This document shows, one piece after another, positions 24,823 to 37,499 of a stretch of 60,000 bases of DNA. Within the stretch, counting starts at the first letter, position 1. Every line of letters starts with the position of its first letter. The stretch covers positions 3,592,827 through 3,652,826 of the forward strand of contig CM055102.1 of NCBI GenBank assembly GCA_029204225.1. Reading direction: 5' to 3'. The translations under genes were made by a program, and so were the position numbers. The DNA is from Diphasiastrum complanatum. Taxonomy: Eukaryota; Streptophyta; Lycopodiopsida; Lycopodiales; Lycopodiaceae. The notes beneath the pieces were generated by a model, which did no database searches, was not told the DNA's origin, and worked only from the letters and a program-made list of their open reading frames with translations.

Positions 24823-26185
24823 TTTATCCTTTCATATGTGCAATTATGACATGGTCAATGCAACATCGACATTATAAACTATAAAATATTTGTACATGGA
24901 AGATGTCTCCTTTTCGTGATGCATGAGTATTATTATTGTTAGAGATATTGAAGTTGATAATGACACATGTTATTTGAGAAAATAATGTGTTTTAAATTAT
25001 TTGACTTGATTTTATAAAAAATTTATTCAATTTTAAGATTTAAGTGATACATCAAGATGACATCAAGATGAACAGAATCATTTCATAAAAAATCTCATAT
25101 GAAAATTCTCAATTGTCTCTTATAATGGTGTACAAGATAAAAAGAAAATTTGTTATATACGAATTATTAGGCTCCTATTATTGTTTCATGTTGTATAGAA
25201 ATCATAGATCTTATTACAATAGAGTTTCTATTTCATTTGTCTTTTTCTCCAAAACCATAAGTAACATCATGCATACAAAAACTGACACCTAAATATGAGT
25301 GAAGAAACTTATAAGGAGTGGAAAAAACAACTGAACAAGAGGATGTGTTCCTTGATATGGTCCTTAAAAGTATTGTAGAACTTCTTCTCCAAGCCATTGG
25401 TCCAAGGATTTTTTTAGTTTTTACAACATCAATAAAAAAAAACCTAGCTTTTCTATACAAAATCATCTTCTAGGTAATTATTTGCAATCATGTCACCAAA
25501 TAATTATCTATATCAAGCTTTGTGTTTCTTGTCAAGGAGGCCTTAATGTTGAGTAAAAAATTTAGAATGATATGAGAATGGTTCAAGAGAAGAACAAGTG
25601 GTTCCATGAGTGTCTTTAGTAAGGTATGTATTTTCTTTTCTATTGATGTAATTTCAAATGTAGGAGATATTAATGTCTCATTTTTTTAACCATTTCAATC
25701 TTGTTACGATACTTGATATGTCTCCACCAAGAAAATCCATGAATGAGCCTCCATCTCCATCTTGCCATAAAATATCATCAACCCTTGATGACTTGACTAT
25801 GAATGAGTGATATAATTATCCTCCCTTGGTTTCATTTCCATCAACAAAACCAGCCAAGAATGCTAGTTCAACTCCAACATCAAAATGATGCAAAACAATG
25901 TAACTAGTTTCACGCACACATTCACATGAAATTGCTCAAACTTAAAATAGAACAAGTAAAGTAAAATTGAACAACACTTCCGATGCTCCCTTGACCTTAC
26001 TTGAGTCTTCAATAACCTGCAAAAATAGATCCAAAGTATCTTTTCCACTTGACTTCCCTTTGATGCTCTTGACTAGCTCCAAATTGCCACCCGGTCCTTT
26101 TGTATTTTTGAAGCTCTTCAAGATCAACCTCTTGATCTTTCTCTTTCTATCAAAGTCATTGATTAAGACCTCTTTTCCAGATCCA

Positions 26186-27990
26186 TTAGTTGGTCCATTC
26201 CATGAAAACCACCATCCACTTGCATAGATAATCTACACAAGAAGATTCACCAAAACATGTGAGTAAATCAAAGTTTGTACCTTCAACTTGCTTACACTTC
26301 TCATCATATGTAAGCCTAGAAATGTGAACTTTATTTGACTTAGGAATGTAAATCCTATAAGCTTTCCTTACTTCAATATAGCCAAAAAACATTCCCTTCA
26401 AGAATCCAAAAGATGAGTTGACATATCAAGTACTACCAAAGATCTTCAAATGCTCCAAGCTTGGCTTCTTACCAAAAGAACCTCAAATGAACTCTCATCA
26501 TCCAAGTCTTCATTTGAGTACCTATTGCAAACAAAGTTAGCACACATCAAAGCTTCACCCCACAATGACTTAGGAAGATTTGCATTCACCCTCATGGATT
26601 TAGCACTTTCAAAAAGATTGATCCTCCTCTCTACCACACCACGTAGGTCCTTTGAGTTTGAAAGCTCCCTCTTGATCTCATGTGCCACACAAACCTCTTT
26701 GAACTTTGTTGATAGGTCTTCACTTTCCAACTTTAAGCACTTGATCTTTATGTTGAATTGACTCTCCACAACATTCTTGAATTTGAGAAAGACATCAAAT
26801 ATTAAGTTCTCACTCTCTAAAAGATAAGTCCAACAATATTTACTACAATCATCAATGCAAGTCACAAACATCTTTGCTCCTCCAATACTCAAAGCACTAG
26901 TACAATGCACATCCAAATGTACTAAATGAAAAGACATCTTAGATCTTGAGCTGATTTGGAATAAGACAACCTTTGTGACTTTGGCATTGAAAAAAGCTCA
27001 CCAACTTGCTTCTTTGTCTTCAAACCACCATGGTAAGAACCAACATATCCATCAAGTTTGTAGAGCTCACCTTTCTCTTGCCTTGGGAAATCAATACTTC
27101 AATCCTTTTGACCAAGCAAGAATCATCAAGAAATTCCACTTTAAGCCCTTTTTCAACCGTTTGACACACACTAAGAACATTCTTAGTACCAATGGCCTTG
27201 ATAACAACTCTACCATCATTGGCCATGTTGATTACCTTCTTCTCTCCTTCATAAGTCACCAAAGAAGTGAAGTACTCTTTGTGACATGTCATATGAAAGT
27301 TTGCTCCACTATTAATCCACCATGGATCAATATCTCCATCATTGGTTAGCAAACAAAAAGACATAAAAAAATAATCACTTGAATTTTTCTCATCAAACGT
27401 AAAATTGCCTTGCTTATCACCTTGATCTCTTATATTTTTTAAGAAATCACTAGAAAAAAGTCTTTTGATTTCACAATAGATTTTAGTTTAGATCTATCTT
27501 TCTTCTTGCCAACAAAAGTAGAAGTCTCTGAGTCACCTTGATCTTGTCCTTTAGACCACTTACCTTTGCTCTTGACCTTTGAGAACATATCCTCCTCCTC
27601 TCCAATACTTGAGATGTGGAAAATGATCCTCCTCTTGATAGAAGTCTTAAACTCCTCATTCACCAAGATTTCTTGCAAGTCCTCCATATTTGGAAATTTC
27701 TTTTGAATAGCAAAACTTTGAACAGGATTAGCATGATCATCCAACAAGCCATTAAGAACTACTTGAACAAGTTCTATCTCCCTTAATGCTTTCATCAATA
27801 CATGCTAACACATCATTGATTACTTTAATCCTAAAAAAAAAACATGAGCATATTTGGACTCACAAACCTTCTTTAAAGCTTCCCAAGTCTCACTAGATGT
27901 AGTGCACTTACCAACCTACAACAAAGTCCATCAACTCATTCATCTCAAGGAGAGACTCCAGTCTCACCTTCCAAGTTTAATAGTGATGGG
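26186..27990 (-). pseudogene. Ty1/copia relic B: gag, protease and integrase remnants
   Basis: Read on the minus strand, a gag remnant runs from about 27985 (a frame-shifted ESLLE-type start, then MNELMDFVV) to 27439. It ends in a Lys-rich linker (KSKGKWSKGQDQG; GKKKDRSKLK) that matches the gag at 53085-53348. The protease remnant (27364-27020) has WINSGANFHMT, where the catalytic Asp of the DSG triplet is Asn. The integrase (26937-26446) keeps VHLDVHC and GVVERR but the second acidic block is lost. A C-terminal piece continues to 26186. No reverse transcriptase or RNase H follows. The frames are broken several times, so it is inactive. Confidence 0.88.
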
Positions 27991-27999
27991 GCAAGGGAG

Positions 28000-30976
28000 A
28001 TATAAAGATCACGAATGGGGAAGAGAGCAGGAGTATTGCGGAACAGCTCTCTTGTCCGCGAGTCAAGCGTTTCCATCCACTTGGAGGCTAGAGCGCCTAT
28101 TATGGCATGTGTTTGACTAGGATCTTGCATAAATTGACTAACAACACCAACAACATAAGAAATATCAGGTCGTGTGTGTGTCAAATAAATCAAACTACCC
28201 ACCAGTTGTCTATACAAATAAGCATCCACTTTCTCAAATTCATCATATGCAATAAGCTCGTGTTGACATCCATAGGTGTACTCAAAGGCTTACAATCCTG
28301 CCTATTAAATTTATAAAGCAAATCTTGTGCATATTTGCTTTGTGTAAGAAAGACCACGTTTTCCTTTTGCCATACTTCAATGCCAAGACAATAGTGCATC
28401 AATCCTAGATCGCTCATGTCAAAAGCATTGGAAAGATCTTAATTTCATCAATTAAGCTCTCATTACTTCCTATAATAATCAAATCATTACGTATAGCACA
28501 ATGAATACTATATCTGAATCTTGTCTTAGAATGTAAAGATTAGGACCAGCATTACTCTTTACCATTTCCCTTCGCTTAAAGTGTTCATCAATGCAAGAGT
28601 ACCACACCCGTGGTGCTTGCTTCAATCCATAAATAGCTTTGTTGAGCTTACAAACAAGGTGCTCTCTCCCTGGTTCAATAGATCCTTGAGGTTGTACTAA
28701 GTACACCTCTTCATCCAGCACTCCATTAAGAAAAGCAGATTTAACATCCATTTGCTGGATCTTCCAACCATAGAAAGCAGAAATAGCAATGACAGAATGT
28801 ATAGTTACCATCTTAGCTACGGGTGCGAAGGTTTCCTCAAAATTAATACCTTCCTGCTACTCAAATCCTCTCGCAACCAACCGTGCTTTGTATTTGTTGA
28901 GTTGCCCATCAGCTCCATATTTGATCTTGTATATCCATTTGCAAGTGATAGGCGTCTTACCATCAGGTAGTTCAACCAAGTTCCAAGTCCTATTTTTTGA
29001 TATAGCTTCCATTTCTGTTTTCATAGCTTCACGCCACTCCTCATGCTCCTTTGCTTTATCAAAAGTTTTTGGTTCTTGAGCTTTGAGCACAAAAACCATT
29101 AGGGCTAGATTCATCTCTAATCTTGTAGGAGGTTTTCGATTTCTACTTGATCTTCTAAGCTCTCCCTGCTCACTAGATTCAGGAGTATCTCCCTTCTTTG
29201 CACCATCTGTGACTGATAAGTACCATTTAGGTACTCTCTTGGGAATTTTCGCATCAGGCTTGCCTTCGTCCAATGGATTTTCTATTTCAAAATCCACTTC
29301 CTTCTTGACCTATACTTTCGCTCCCTCATCAAAAGGTTCAGTGATTACTTCAGATTGTTCACCTTGGCCCATCTCATCAAACATAGCATCCCTAGAAATT
29401 ACAAGCTTCTATGCATTTGTGTCATACATCATGTATGACTTGGCCTTCTCATCATATTCAAGAAAAATACACGATATCTTCTACATCCAATTTCCTTCAT
29501 TTCTCATCAGGAATATGAGCATAAGCATCACAACCAAATACTCTCAAATGCGAAATATTAGGTTTCTTTCTAGTAACAGCTTCATGAGGTGTCTTACCTT
29601 CCACGGATTTTGTAGGACACCGATTCAGGATGTGCGTAGTTGTGCTACAAGCTTCTGTCCAAAAGGTGTTTGGTAGACCCTTGCTTTTGAACAGAGTTGT
29701 TGATCAGCCATCGTCCCAACAGATAGTAGATTGTTAGCTAAGCCAGATACATATTGCACATTGCTTTTGCTTATCTGCTTTATCTTCCCTGGCTATCTTC
29801 ACTGGTACCACTCCAACTCCTTTAACAGATAGCAATTTGCCATCGACTTGTCCAACTTCATCACCATTGTGAGTTTCCTTGAGTTCTGAAAACCACTCTT
29901 TCCTTGAAGTCATGTGCTTGGATGCACCATTATCAATGTACCAGGTATCCTTGGTTTTTCATCACTTGTCATTAATGCTGTAATGAACAATTTTGAGCTC
30001 ACCTGTATCATCTTCATATTGAGCATCATCGTATTGATGTTGATCAGTATAATTGTATTTATAATAATAATCATCAAATTGATGTTGATCAGCATAATTT
30101 ACCACTTGCCCTTTGTCTTTTCTTTGTTCCATCTCCTTCTGTTTCTTGAAGCATTCACACTCCCAGTGGCCAGGTTTGTTGCAATACCTATGATTTCCAG
30201 GTTTATTTTGTCTGGAATAGCCACGTCCTTGACCTCGGCCTTGATTCCAATAGCGTCGATTTGGGCCATCATTGGATTGTTCTTGAAATTGTTGGAATGA
30301 TCCACGATTCGAGTTTCCACCTCTTGATTGGTGTCTTCCACGACCAAATCTACCACCACATCCCATGACTGCAAGAGCTTGATCAAATCCCCTATTGCGA
30401 TGACTCAAGTTCTCTTGACGTTGTTCTTCCTACAAAAGCAATCCACCTAACTCTTCATAGGTTGGAAGATTTTCCCGTGTGGCTATACTTGTCACAAACA
30501 TCTGATGTGACTCATTCAAACTATTCAATGTCAACTGCACAATCTCACGATCCTGTACTCGCTCTCCAACTGCTGCTAATTGGTCACGAATCTCTTTGAT
30601 CTTCAGTAGGTGATCAGCAACAGTTGCACTATCATCCATCCGCAATGTGTGCAGCTTCGTCTTCAAGAATAGTAGTCGAGATGTGTTTGTTGTCTCAAAC
30701 AATGCCTTCAACATATCCCATGCTTCTTTTGGTCCTTCTCAATCCGAAATGTAGGGAATAGTTCTCTAACTGATAAGTTGATGACATTCTGTGCTTTTCA
30801 TTTTCTCCTGTCAAATGATCTTCTTCAATCAATGGCCTTGTCTCTTCACCTGTCACGATCTCCCATAGCTCCTTTTCCATCAAAATGTTCTTCAGTTTGA
30901 ATTTCCAAACTGCATAGTTTCCGGCTCCTTCCAATTTGCTTGACTCATTGAGGACACTCTCGCTTAGAGTTGCCAT
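28000..30976 (-). pseudogene. Ty1/copia relic C: gag to partial RNase H with internal deletion
   Basis: On the minus strand, gag begins MATLSESVLNESSKLEG at 30976. It continues in two frames to about 30430. A basic region follows with a zinc knuckle whose first Cys is His (HRYCNKPGHWECEC, about 30190-30150). The protease has IDNGASKHMT (29950-29910), with Asn in place of the Ser of DSG. Near 29700 the sequence jumps into the integrase C-terminus (TPHEAVTRKKP, HLRVFGCDAYAHIP), so the integrase core is deleted. Reverse transcriptase spans 29100-28420 with VKSAFLNG and IYGLKQAPRVWY. Its catalytic YVDD is broken by a one-base deletion near 28487. The connection segment (YRQLVGSLIYLTHTRPDISY) ends near 28110. 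About 120 bp of unassigned sequence separates it from relic B. Confidence 0.9.
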
Positions 30977-31004
30977 TACTGAACATTTTTCTGGTTATAC
31001 ACCT

Positions 31005-31245
31005 GATATCGGAATGGAGTGCGGAAGTATGGCTGCTCAGGATCCTCTTCAACTTGTGCGCTTGGATCCAATATTGGAGCATGCAATATCGGACTGGAAC
31101 GCGGATGTACAACTACTCGGAATTTTCTTTAGCTCGTGCGCTTGGATCCGATATCGGTATGGACATGCAATATCAGACTGGAGCGCGGATGTACGACTGC
31201 TCAGGTGTCTCTTCAGCTAGCGTACTTGGATCCAATATTGGTATG
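31005..31245. repeat. Three-unit tandem array (80-84 bp) upstream of relic C gag
   Basis: Units beginning GCGGA(A/T)GTA occur at 31021, 31101 and 31185. Each ends in (G/A)CTTGGATCC(A/G)ATAT(T/C)GG. It lies 30-270 bp upstream of the gag start of relic C, in that element's LTR or leader region. Confidence 0.85.
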
Positions 31246-31492
31246 GAAAAAGAGAGAATTTCAAAACTTTCAGAGAGAATATTCCAAATTCCCTACGTCG
31301 GCGCAGCGGCTACGCCGCCTCCTCTTTGCAAAGATTTCGAAATGAGTGATTGTTCAAACAGACAGATATCAGTAATGTGAAAAGTATGAAGCTTCCTAAC
31401 TCTGAATGACAGTACTAGATACTATCTAGTGTGATTTGTGGTACTCCAAACAGACAAATGAGAGATTTCTTGGCAAAACCTCTCACACAAAT

Positions 31493-31700
31493 AGCACTTT
31501 CCACAACCACTAGGAAGTATTGTAAGAATCTCTCCCACTCAACAGATTTTCAATCTATCTGATGCTGCCTTGGCCTTTTGGATGCCTCCGGGACTGTGCT
31601 TTTCACAACAACTAGGAAGTATTGTAAAAATCTCCCCACTCAACAGATTTTCAACTTGTTTGATGCTGCCCTGGCCTTTCTGATGCCTCCGAGACAATGT
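31493..31700. repeat. 102-bp tandem duplication
   Basis: CTAGGAAGTATTGTAA starts at 31510 and 31612. The copies share the rest, including CACTCAACAGATTTTCAA and GATGCTGCC, with about 10% differences. Copy 2 overlaps the truncated 3' end of relic D. Confidence 0.85.
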
Positions 31701-34375
31701 CTTCAGCATTGAATTGAGTATGATGTAAGTCATGAAGTAATAACCTGATCCACATAGCTTTTAAAGCTTGGCACGTTGCGATGTACTTTGCCTCTGTTGA
31801 AGAAAGCGCAACTGATTTCTGGTTCCTTGAGTTCCACAAAATCGGTCCCCCTGCCAGATAGAAACAGAACCCGAAGGTAGATTTTCTGGTCAAGACTTTT
31901 CCTCCCCAATCTGGGTTGGAATAGCTTTGCAGGACGAGTGGGTTGATAGCATTTCCATCATGACATAAAATGTGATCTAAACTTCCCTGAATATATATCA
32001 TCACTCTCTTTAATGCTTTCCAATGAGAGATCCTAGGATTAGACATGAACTGACTTAACGTGCTAACAGTGTATGCTAAATTTGGTCTAGTACACATCAT
32101 TGCATACATCAAAGATCCTATTAGTGAATGATAAGGGTACTTCGCTATGTCGAGTACTTCACTGTCAGAATCAGCACAAGTAGGTTTAGTCAATACTATA
32201 CTTGGATCCATTGGAGTATCAATTGGTTTGCAATCAGACATATGAAACTTTTTTAAAATGCCTTTTAGATATGTCTGCTGGCTAAGATAGATCTTCTTCT
32301 GAAGCCTATTTCTAGTAATGTGAATTTCTAGTAAAGAATGGACGGCTCCTAAATCAGTCATGTCAAATTCGTTTGACAGATCATTCTTAGTAGTGTGCAG
32401 AAGAGAAGTGTCATTAGACAAAATAAATGCATCATCTACGTAAAGAGCTATGTGAACTTAATTGGTGCCTATATACTTCGAATAAACATTACAGTTAGCT
32501 GAATTGTTTGCAAATCCCAATTGAATGAGATAAGAGTTGATTCTATCAAACCATGCTCTTGTGGCCTATTTTAGACCGTAGATTGCTTTGTGCAGCTTGC
32601 ACACTTTGTGCTCTTGGCCTTTGACTTCAAATCCTTTCGGTTGGAAGGTATAAAGCTCTTCTTTGATGTTGCCATTGAGAAATGTTGTCTTGACATCCAT
32701 TTGGTGCATTTCGAAGTCTTCTGCGGCAATCAGAGTCTTGATTGACTGCATCTTGATGACAAGACTGGAAATTTCTTGATAACTCACTTTTTGGACTTAA
32801 GTGAATCCTTTAGCCACCAACCGTACTTTTCGTTTAGCAATGGAACCATCAGAGTTGATCTTCTTCTTGAAGATCCACTTGTTGTCGGTAACTCTCTTGT
32901 GAGTGGAGAAGTCGACCAGTGTCTAGGTCTGATTCATCAAAAGTGAGTTGTACTCGCTTTTCATAGCTTCTTGCCACTTCACAACATGCTTGGAGTTAAT
33001 TGCCTTGGCTAGGCTCTCTGGTTCTTCTGATGAAGTCCAGAGTGATTGACGTGTATACCTCTCAAGTACCTCTCAAGAATTGTTCGAGTCGGTGAGGATC
33101 TGCGGACGTTTGGTTGACCAGGATGCGATGATGCTTCTTCTTGAATTTCTCCAGATCTGTTCGAGCTGGCTTGGTTGGCTGCTCGGATTCTATAGTTGTA
33201 GCTGCAGGTTCTGTAGAAGAAACATTATCATTGAAAGATTCCATGCTACGTAAAATAGGATGAAATGACAGCATCATTTATCGATGGTTGTTTGAAATCA
33301 TAGTATGTATGTTTTTGAAATATTACATCCCTAGAGACAAATACTACATTGGTGGATGGATCATAAATTTTATGAGCTTTATGTTTATTAGTGAAAATAC
33401 ATTTATTTGTCCTATGATCCAGCATCTTTCTAAGTTGTTTAGGAATGCGAACAAAACATATACAACTAAAGATTTTTAAATGGCTGACACTGGGCTTGTG
33501 CCCATGCCAAACTTCATAAGGGCTTTGTTGTTGACGGCGTTGGTGTTGGATCTGTTCTGCATGTAACAAGCTGTGGCAGTAGCTTCTACCCAAAACTTCG
33601 CAGGTAGATGTGATTGATGTAACATGGATCTGGCTGAGTTGAGAAGAGTTCGATTCTTTCTTTCTGCAATCCCGTTCTATTGAGGTGAATAAGAAGTGGT
33701 GAACTATCTTCTAATACCATGTTCAGCCATGTAGTCGAACATCTCGTTAGAGAGGTATTCGTCGCCACCATCAGTTTGGAATTCTTTCACGTTTGTAGAC
33801 GTTTGTGTCTCAGCCATGGCCTTGAATCTTTTGAGGCAGTCAAAGGCTTCAGATTTGTGGTTAATGAACATGACTATAGACCATCTAGAATAATCATCTA
33901 TGAAAGTGATAAAATAGATTGCATTGAGTTGGCATTGTACCGGAAAGATTGCTACGTACAAGATCCAATACATGCTTTGTATTGATGGAATGTGATTTGG
34001 GAAACTTGCTTCTAGAGTGTTTGTCATAGACGCATGATTCTAAACAGAAAGATTTCCTATCTAATGAAGAAGGAAAATACAATCCATCAACTAAATTATT
34101 ACAACGCATATAGGAAAGTGATCTTGTATTCACGTGGCCAAATCGACTATGCCACAAAGAGCATTATCGTTTACATTTTCATGAGAATGCTAGCTAATGC
34201 AACTGAATTAGTGAGTATGTAAAGATTTTTTACTCTAGTGCATGTAGTCAGAGTAGTATCTTCCTCGAATATTATACACTACTCAGATGAGAAAGTAACA
34301 GTGTAGCCCTCATCAATTATCTTAGAGACTGATAACAGGTTCTTTGATAGCTGAGAAACGTGAAGGACATTGGGT
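31640..34375 (-). pseudogene. Ty1/copia relic D: protease tail, integrase, reverse transcriptase, RNase H
   Basis: On the minus strand it starts within the protease C-terminus (VLHVSQLSKNLLSVSK, near 34360). A GAG-pre-integrase block follows (LWHSRFGHVNTRSL; SCVYDKHSRSKF). The integrase (34027-33246) has FQTDGGDEY and a C-terminal part SPYEVWHGHKPSVSHLKIF. Reverse transcriptase follows with MDVKTTFLNGN, HKAIYGLK and an intact YVDD at 32442-32431. RNase H has NPDWGG, RKSTFGFCF and ALSSTEAKY up to about 31700. Several stops and frameshifts break it. Gag is missing, and the RNase H end is lost just after a LLLHDL-type motif. Confidence 0.92.
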
Positions 34376-34379
34376 TTCG

Positions 34380-36068
34380 AAGCTTATCAGAAATATGTGC
34401 ATAAGCTGCACAGCCAAAAACTTTGACGTGAGATAGGTTGGGCTTTCTACCCCACCCGAAACTCGTGTGGTGTCATGTGAGGGACACCAGACTTCTCTGT
34501 TCTGTTCTGGATGTATGCAGCTGTAGCTATTGCTTCAGCCCATAGTACCCTTGGAGTTTTCGAGTAGGCCATCATACATCTGGCAGCTTCCATCAAGGTC
34601 CTAATCTTTCTCTCTGCAACACCATTCGAGATGTATCCACCACCTCGATCTATTCTGATCTACTTCACTTTGTTGCCTGTGCATCTCTCTGCCCAATTCA
34701 CATATTCTGTGAATTTATCAAGTGATTCAGATTTATTCTGAATAAAGTACACTCTGGCAAATTTACTATAATCATCAATGAAGGTTATGTAATATTTTGA
34801 GCCTCCTACTGAGATCACATTGAAAGACCCACAGATTTCAAAATGCACTAACTCCAGAATCTTAGTCGTTCTGTAGGAGTCTTTGACAAATGGAGTGTGC
34901 GACATCTTACCCTTCAGACATGCATCACAGGTGGTCGAACTGGTTGCATTCGAGATGATGACCCCTGTTATTGCTCCATGATGGCTTTATTGGTAAAGTG
35001 CCATTGAGTTCATGTGGCATAGTCTCCTGTGCCACAGAGTGTTTGGCGAATCATCATGATTCTGATGCACCTGATTTGCTGGCAGACATACTTCAGGTGA
35101 TATAGATTACCTTTTCTTCTGCCTTGAGTGATCAGGGTACTAGCATGCTTCATAAAAAAACGTCACATGCATCCCTGCATCAACTATCCTTGCCATAGGA
35201 AGCAGGTCCTGCTGCAGTGTAGGCACGAACAGAACATCTTTGAGTCGTCTGTCTTTGCCATTGGTGTTGAGCCACAATGAGCCAATACTGTTCACTTGAT
35301 GTTTGGATCCATCTCCAAGAACAATGAATCTTGAAGGATCAGCACTTCTGAAATCAGACATGATTCATCTTGATGTCACGAAGTGTGAGGTGGCTCCTGA
35401 ATCTAGGATCACCTCATGTGTGTCAAATGTTGACACTACACACACATCTTCACAGATGTAGACGGTCGAATAATTTCTATTCAGTCTCTCTTCGCCCATT
35501 TTCGAGCTCTCAGGCTCCTCGACATAGGATGAACTATTGTTGTTCTCATGTCTATTATGTGCTTATTTGTTTCTTGGGTTTAGGCGACAATCGATGGCTG
35601 CATGACCCTTCTTGTGGCAATGGATACACTCAATTTTGAGATTGAGCCAACATGTATCAACTGTGTGCTCATCTCTTCTGCATCTCACGCAAGTCTTCTT
35701 TTCTCCACCTTGCTATTTCGACCTCCCTTTGCTCTTCCAGTTGCCTTTGCTGGTCCCCTCTGCTTGCTGATCACGATCCTGCCTTTGATTCGACTCCCTC
35801 TTAGGCTTAAATTGTTTCTTGGATTTTTCTTTGTTACCATAGAGGGCCTGTTTGAACCATCGTTGTGATCAAGGTGTTCTCTCGCCTCGACTTCCTCTCG
35901 AATCTCGACAATTGCCTTTTCGAGGGTCATTGTAGGATCTTTCACAAGCAGGGTTCTTGTTGTCTGGAAAGATCTGGGTAAGGCTCTCAGCAGGTAAGTG
36001 AGCTGCTTCTCAACTGACACTGCATTATAGTCGCATCGTATAACTCCTAGACTAGAGTGATTAAACAT
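34380..36068 (-). pseudogene. Ty1/copia relic E: gag with two zinc knuckles, protease, integrase fragment
   Basis: Gag is cut at its N-terminus and runs 36068-35685, then shifts frame. The next frame holds two adjacent CCHC motifs: CVRCRRDEHTVDTC and CIHCHKKGHAAIDC (about 35690-35590). The protease (35361-35140) has VPTLQQDLLPMARIVDAG. The integrase N-terminal and core start (34905-34660) has YYITFIDDYSKFARVYF. A C-terminal piece (AYIQNRTEKSG; TPHEFRVG) follows to about 34380, where relic D begins in its own protease. E could be the 5' half of an element recombined with D. Confidence 0.88.
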
Positions 36069-36199
36069 CTATAACTAATCATGAATTACAAGAGTGGTAG
36101 ATTAGCCACGACCTATAGTGTATCTGCTGACGTCATGCTATCAGATCAGATATTTGTACTTCTGGGTACTTGCATGATCTTGCTGGTCCATTTTTTTGG

Positions 36200-36420
36200 A
36201 GTGTGAGGGCAGAAAAGGGTGTCGCGACGATTTTCGTGTCGCTTCGAGTCATTTGACTTTCTGGTCATCTGACTTTCTCCTGCTGTATCTTGAAAAATTC
36301 TCTTTCGCGAATTTTTCGTGTTTGTGTCTTTTCGTCAGGATGTTCGTGAACATTTTTGTTTCGTGTCCTTTGAATTTCACGTTCGCGAACATTTTCGTCA
36401 GGCAGAGGGCTGAAAGCTAG
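36200..36420. repeat. Short cluster of TTCG(C/T)GAA palindromes
   Basis: TTCGCGAA at about 36305, TTCGTGAA at about 36343 and TTCGCGAA at about 36382 are each followed by (T/C)ATTTT(T/C)(G/C) tracts. They lie upstream (minus strand) of relic E, perhaps in its LTR or leader. Confidence 0.5.
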
Positions 36421-36501
36421 CAAAGCTTTGGTAATAGAAACGTTTTGTTTCTTCAATAACAAACAAGAGCAATCAAATCTAAGTGTGAATTGATCAAAGA
36501 G

Positions 36502-36519
36502 ACTTCACACGTGTGAAGT
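36502..36519. repeat. 18-nt perfect palindrome containing a G-box
   Basis: ACTTCACACGTGTGAAGT is fully self-complementary and centred on CACGTG. No gene start lies nearby. Confidence 0.8.
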
Positions 36520-37451
36520 ATAGCCGAATGTGTGAATAGAGAGCGGAGGGAAAAGTACAAGTGATCATAAATTCATTTGACACAACCAATTGTAGGCAAA
36601 AGAGAGATCTAGACAAACTTGATGGAGAATCTTCAATTTCTGAACTCAAAATTGCATGTACATAATGAGCTCCAAAAAAAAGCATATAGATGGATCATGG
36701 AGCTCGATCTGATATGGTTGAAATAGTTTTATGATTTTTCCTTTGACCCCTCCGAAATCCTCGCACAAATCCATAGCCACCCAATCGAAGTGCACCTCTT
36801 CAAAAAATCTAGAATTGAGAAAAATTAATTTTAACTTGGAAAACTTGATTATTTGCCTTATTGGTTTTTGAAAATATGTACAAGTGGACTATCCTTCACA
36901 GGTGGACCTTATGTACATGATTTTGGGCCCTAATCAAGCTATATTTTGCATTTTTCACATTTCTTTCTACCAACTCTCTCATTGTGCTCACAATTATTAT
37001 TAGAGAAATTTGTCTACAAAATTATAAAAAACTCCCTCTAAATAAAGTCAAGTGCCATATCTTGAAAGTTCAATTTTTGCTCTCCATGCAACATGGAGAG
37101 AAAAAGAACCACATATTTCTTATTTGATCGTCATAAGACAATATGGCTTCAGATCTCACACTCTCCAAGACAAGTTTAGACTTTGTATTTTTGTTGACAT
37201 AGTTAGCTAGCTTATTTTTTAAGACTATTTTATTTCAACTCCGAGCTATCTCACCTTTGTGTTATCACTCTTAAGAATATTATTAATGAAGAATTGTTAT
37301 AAATCTTGTATATGACTATTCCTCTCAATAGTAGCACCTACTTATGAGGCTAATGGAAAGCCCCATCTCCTTCTTTTTTTGAGTAGTGCTAGTAGCAATA
37401 TCTTAAACTTTTTATACCACATATACAAGACACTAACTAGTATATCCCCCA

Positions 37452-37452
<1 letters not shown>

Positions 37453-37482
<30 letters not shown>
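37453..37482. repeat. Poly-C tract of 30 nt
   Basis: An uninterrupted run of 30 C residues, preceded by a C-rich ramp and followed by CACCCACTA. It is one of two long C/G homopolymers in the window. Confidence 0.95.
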
Positions 37483-37499
37483 ACCCACTATATTCTTAG

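Noticed and set aside
25233-26127. ORFs downstream of copia relic B as its reverse transcriptase
   Set aside because: None contains the QLDV, YGLKQ or YVDD blocks; the pol 3' half appears to be missing.
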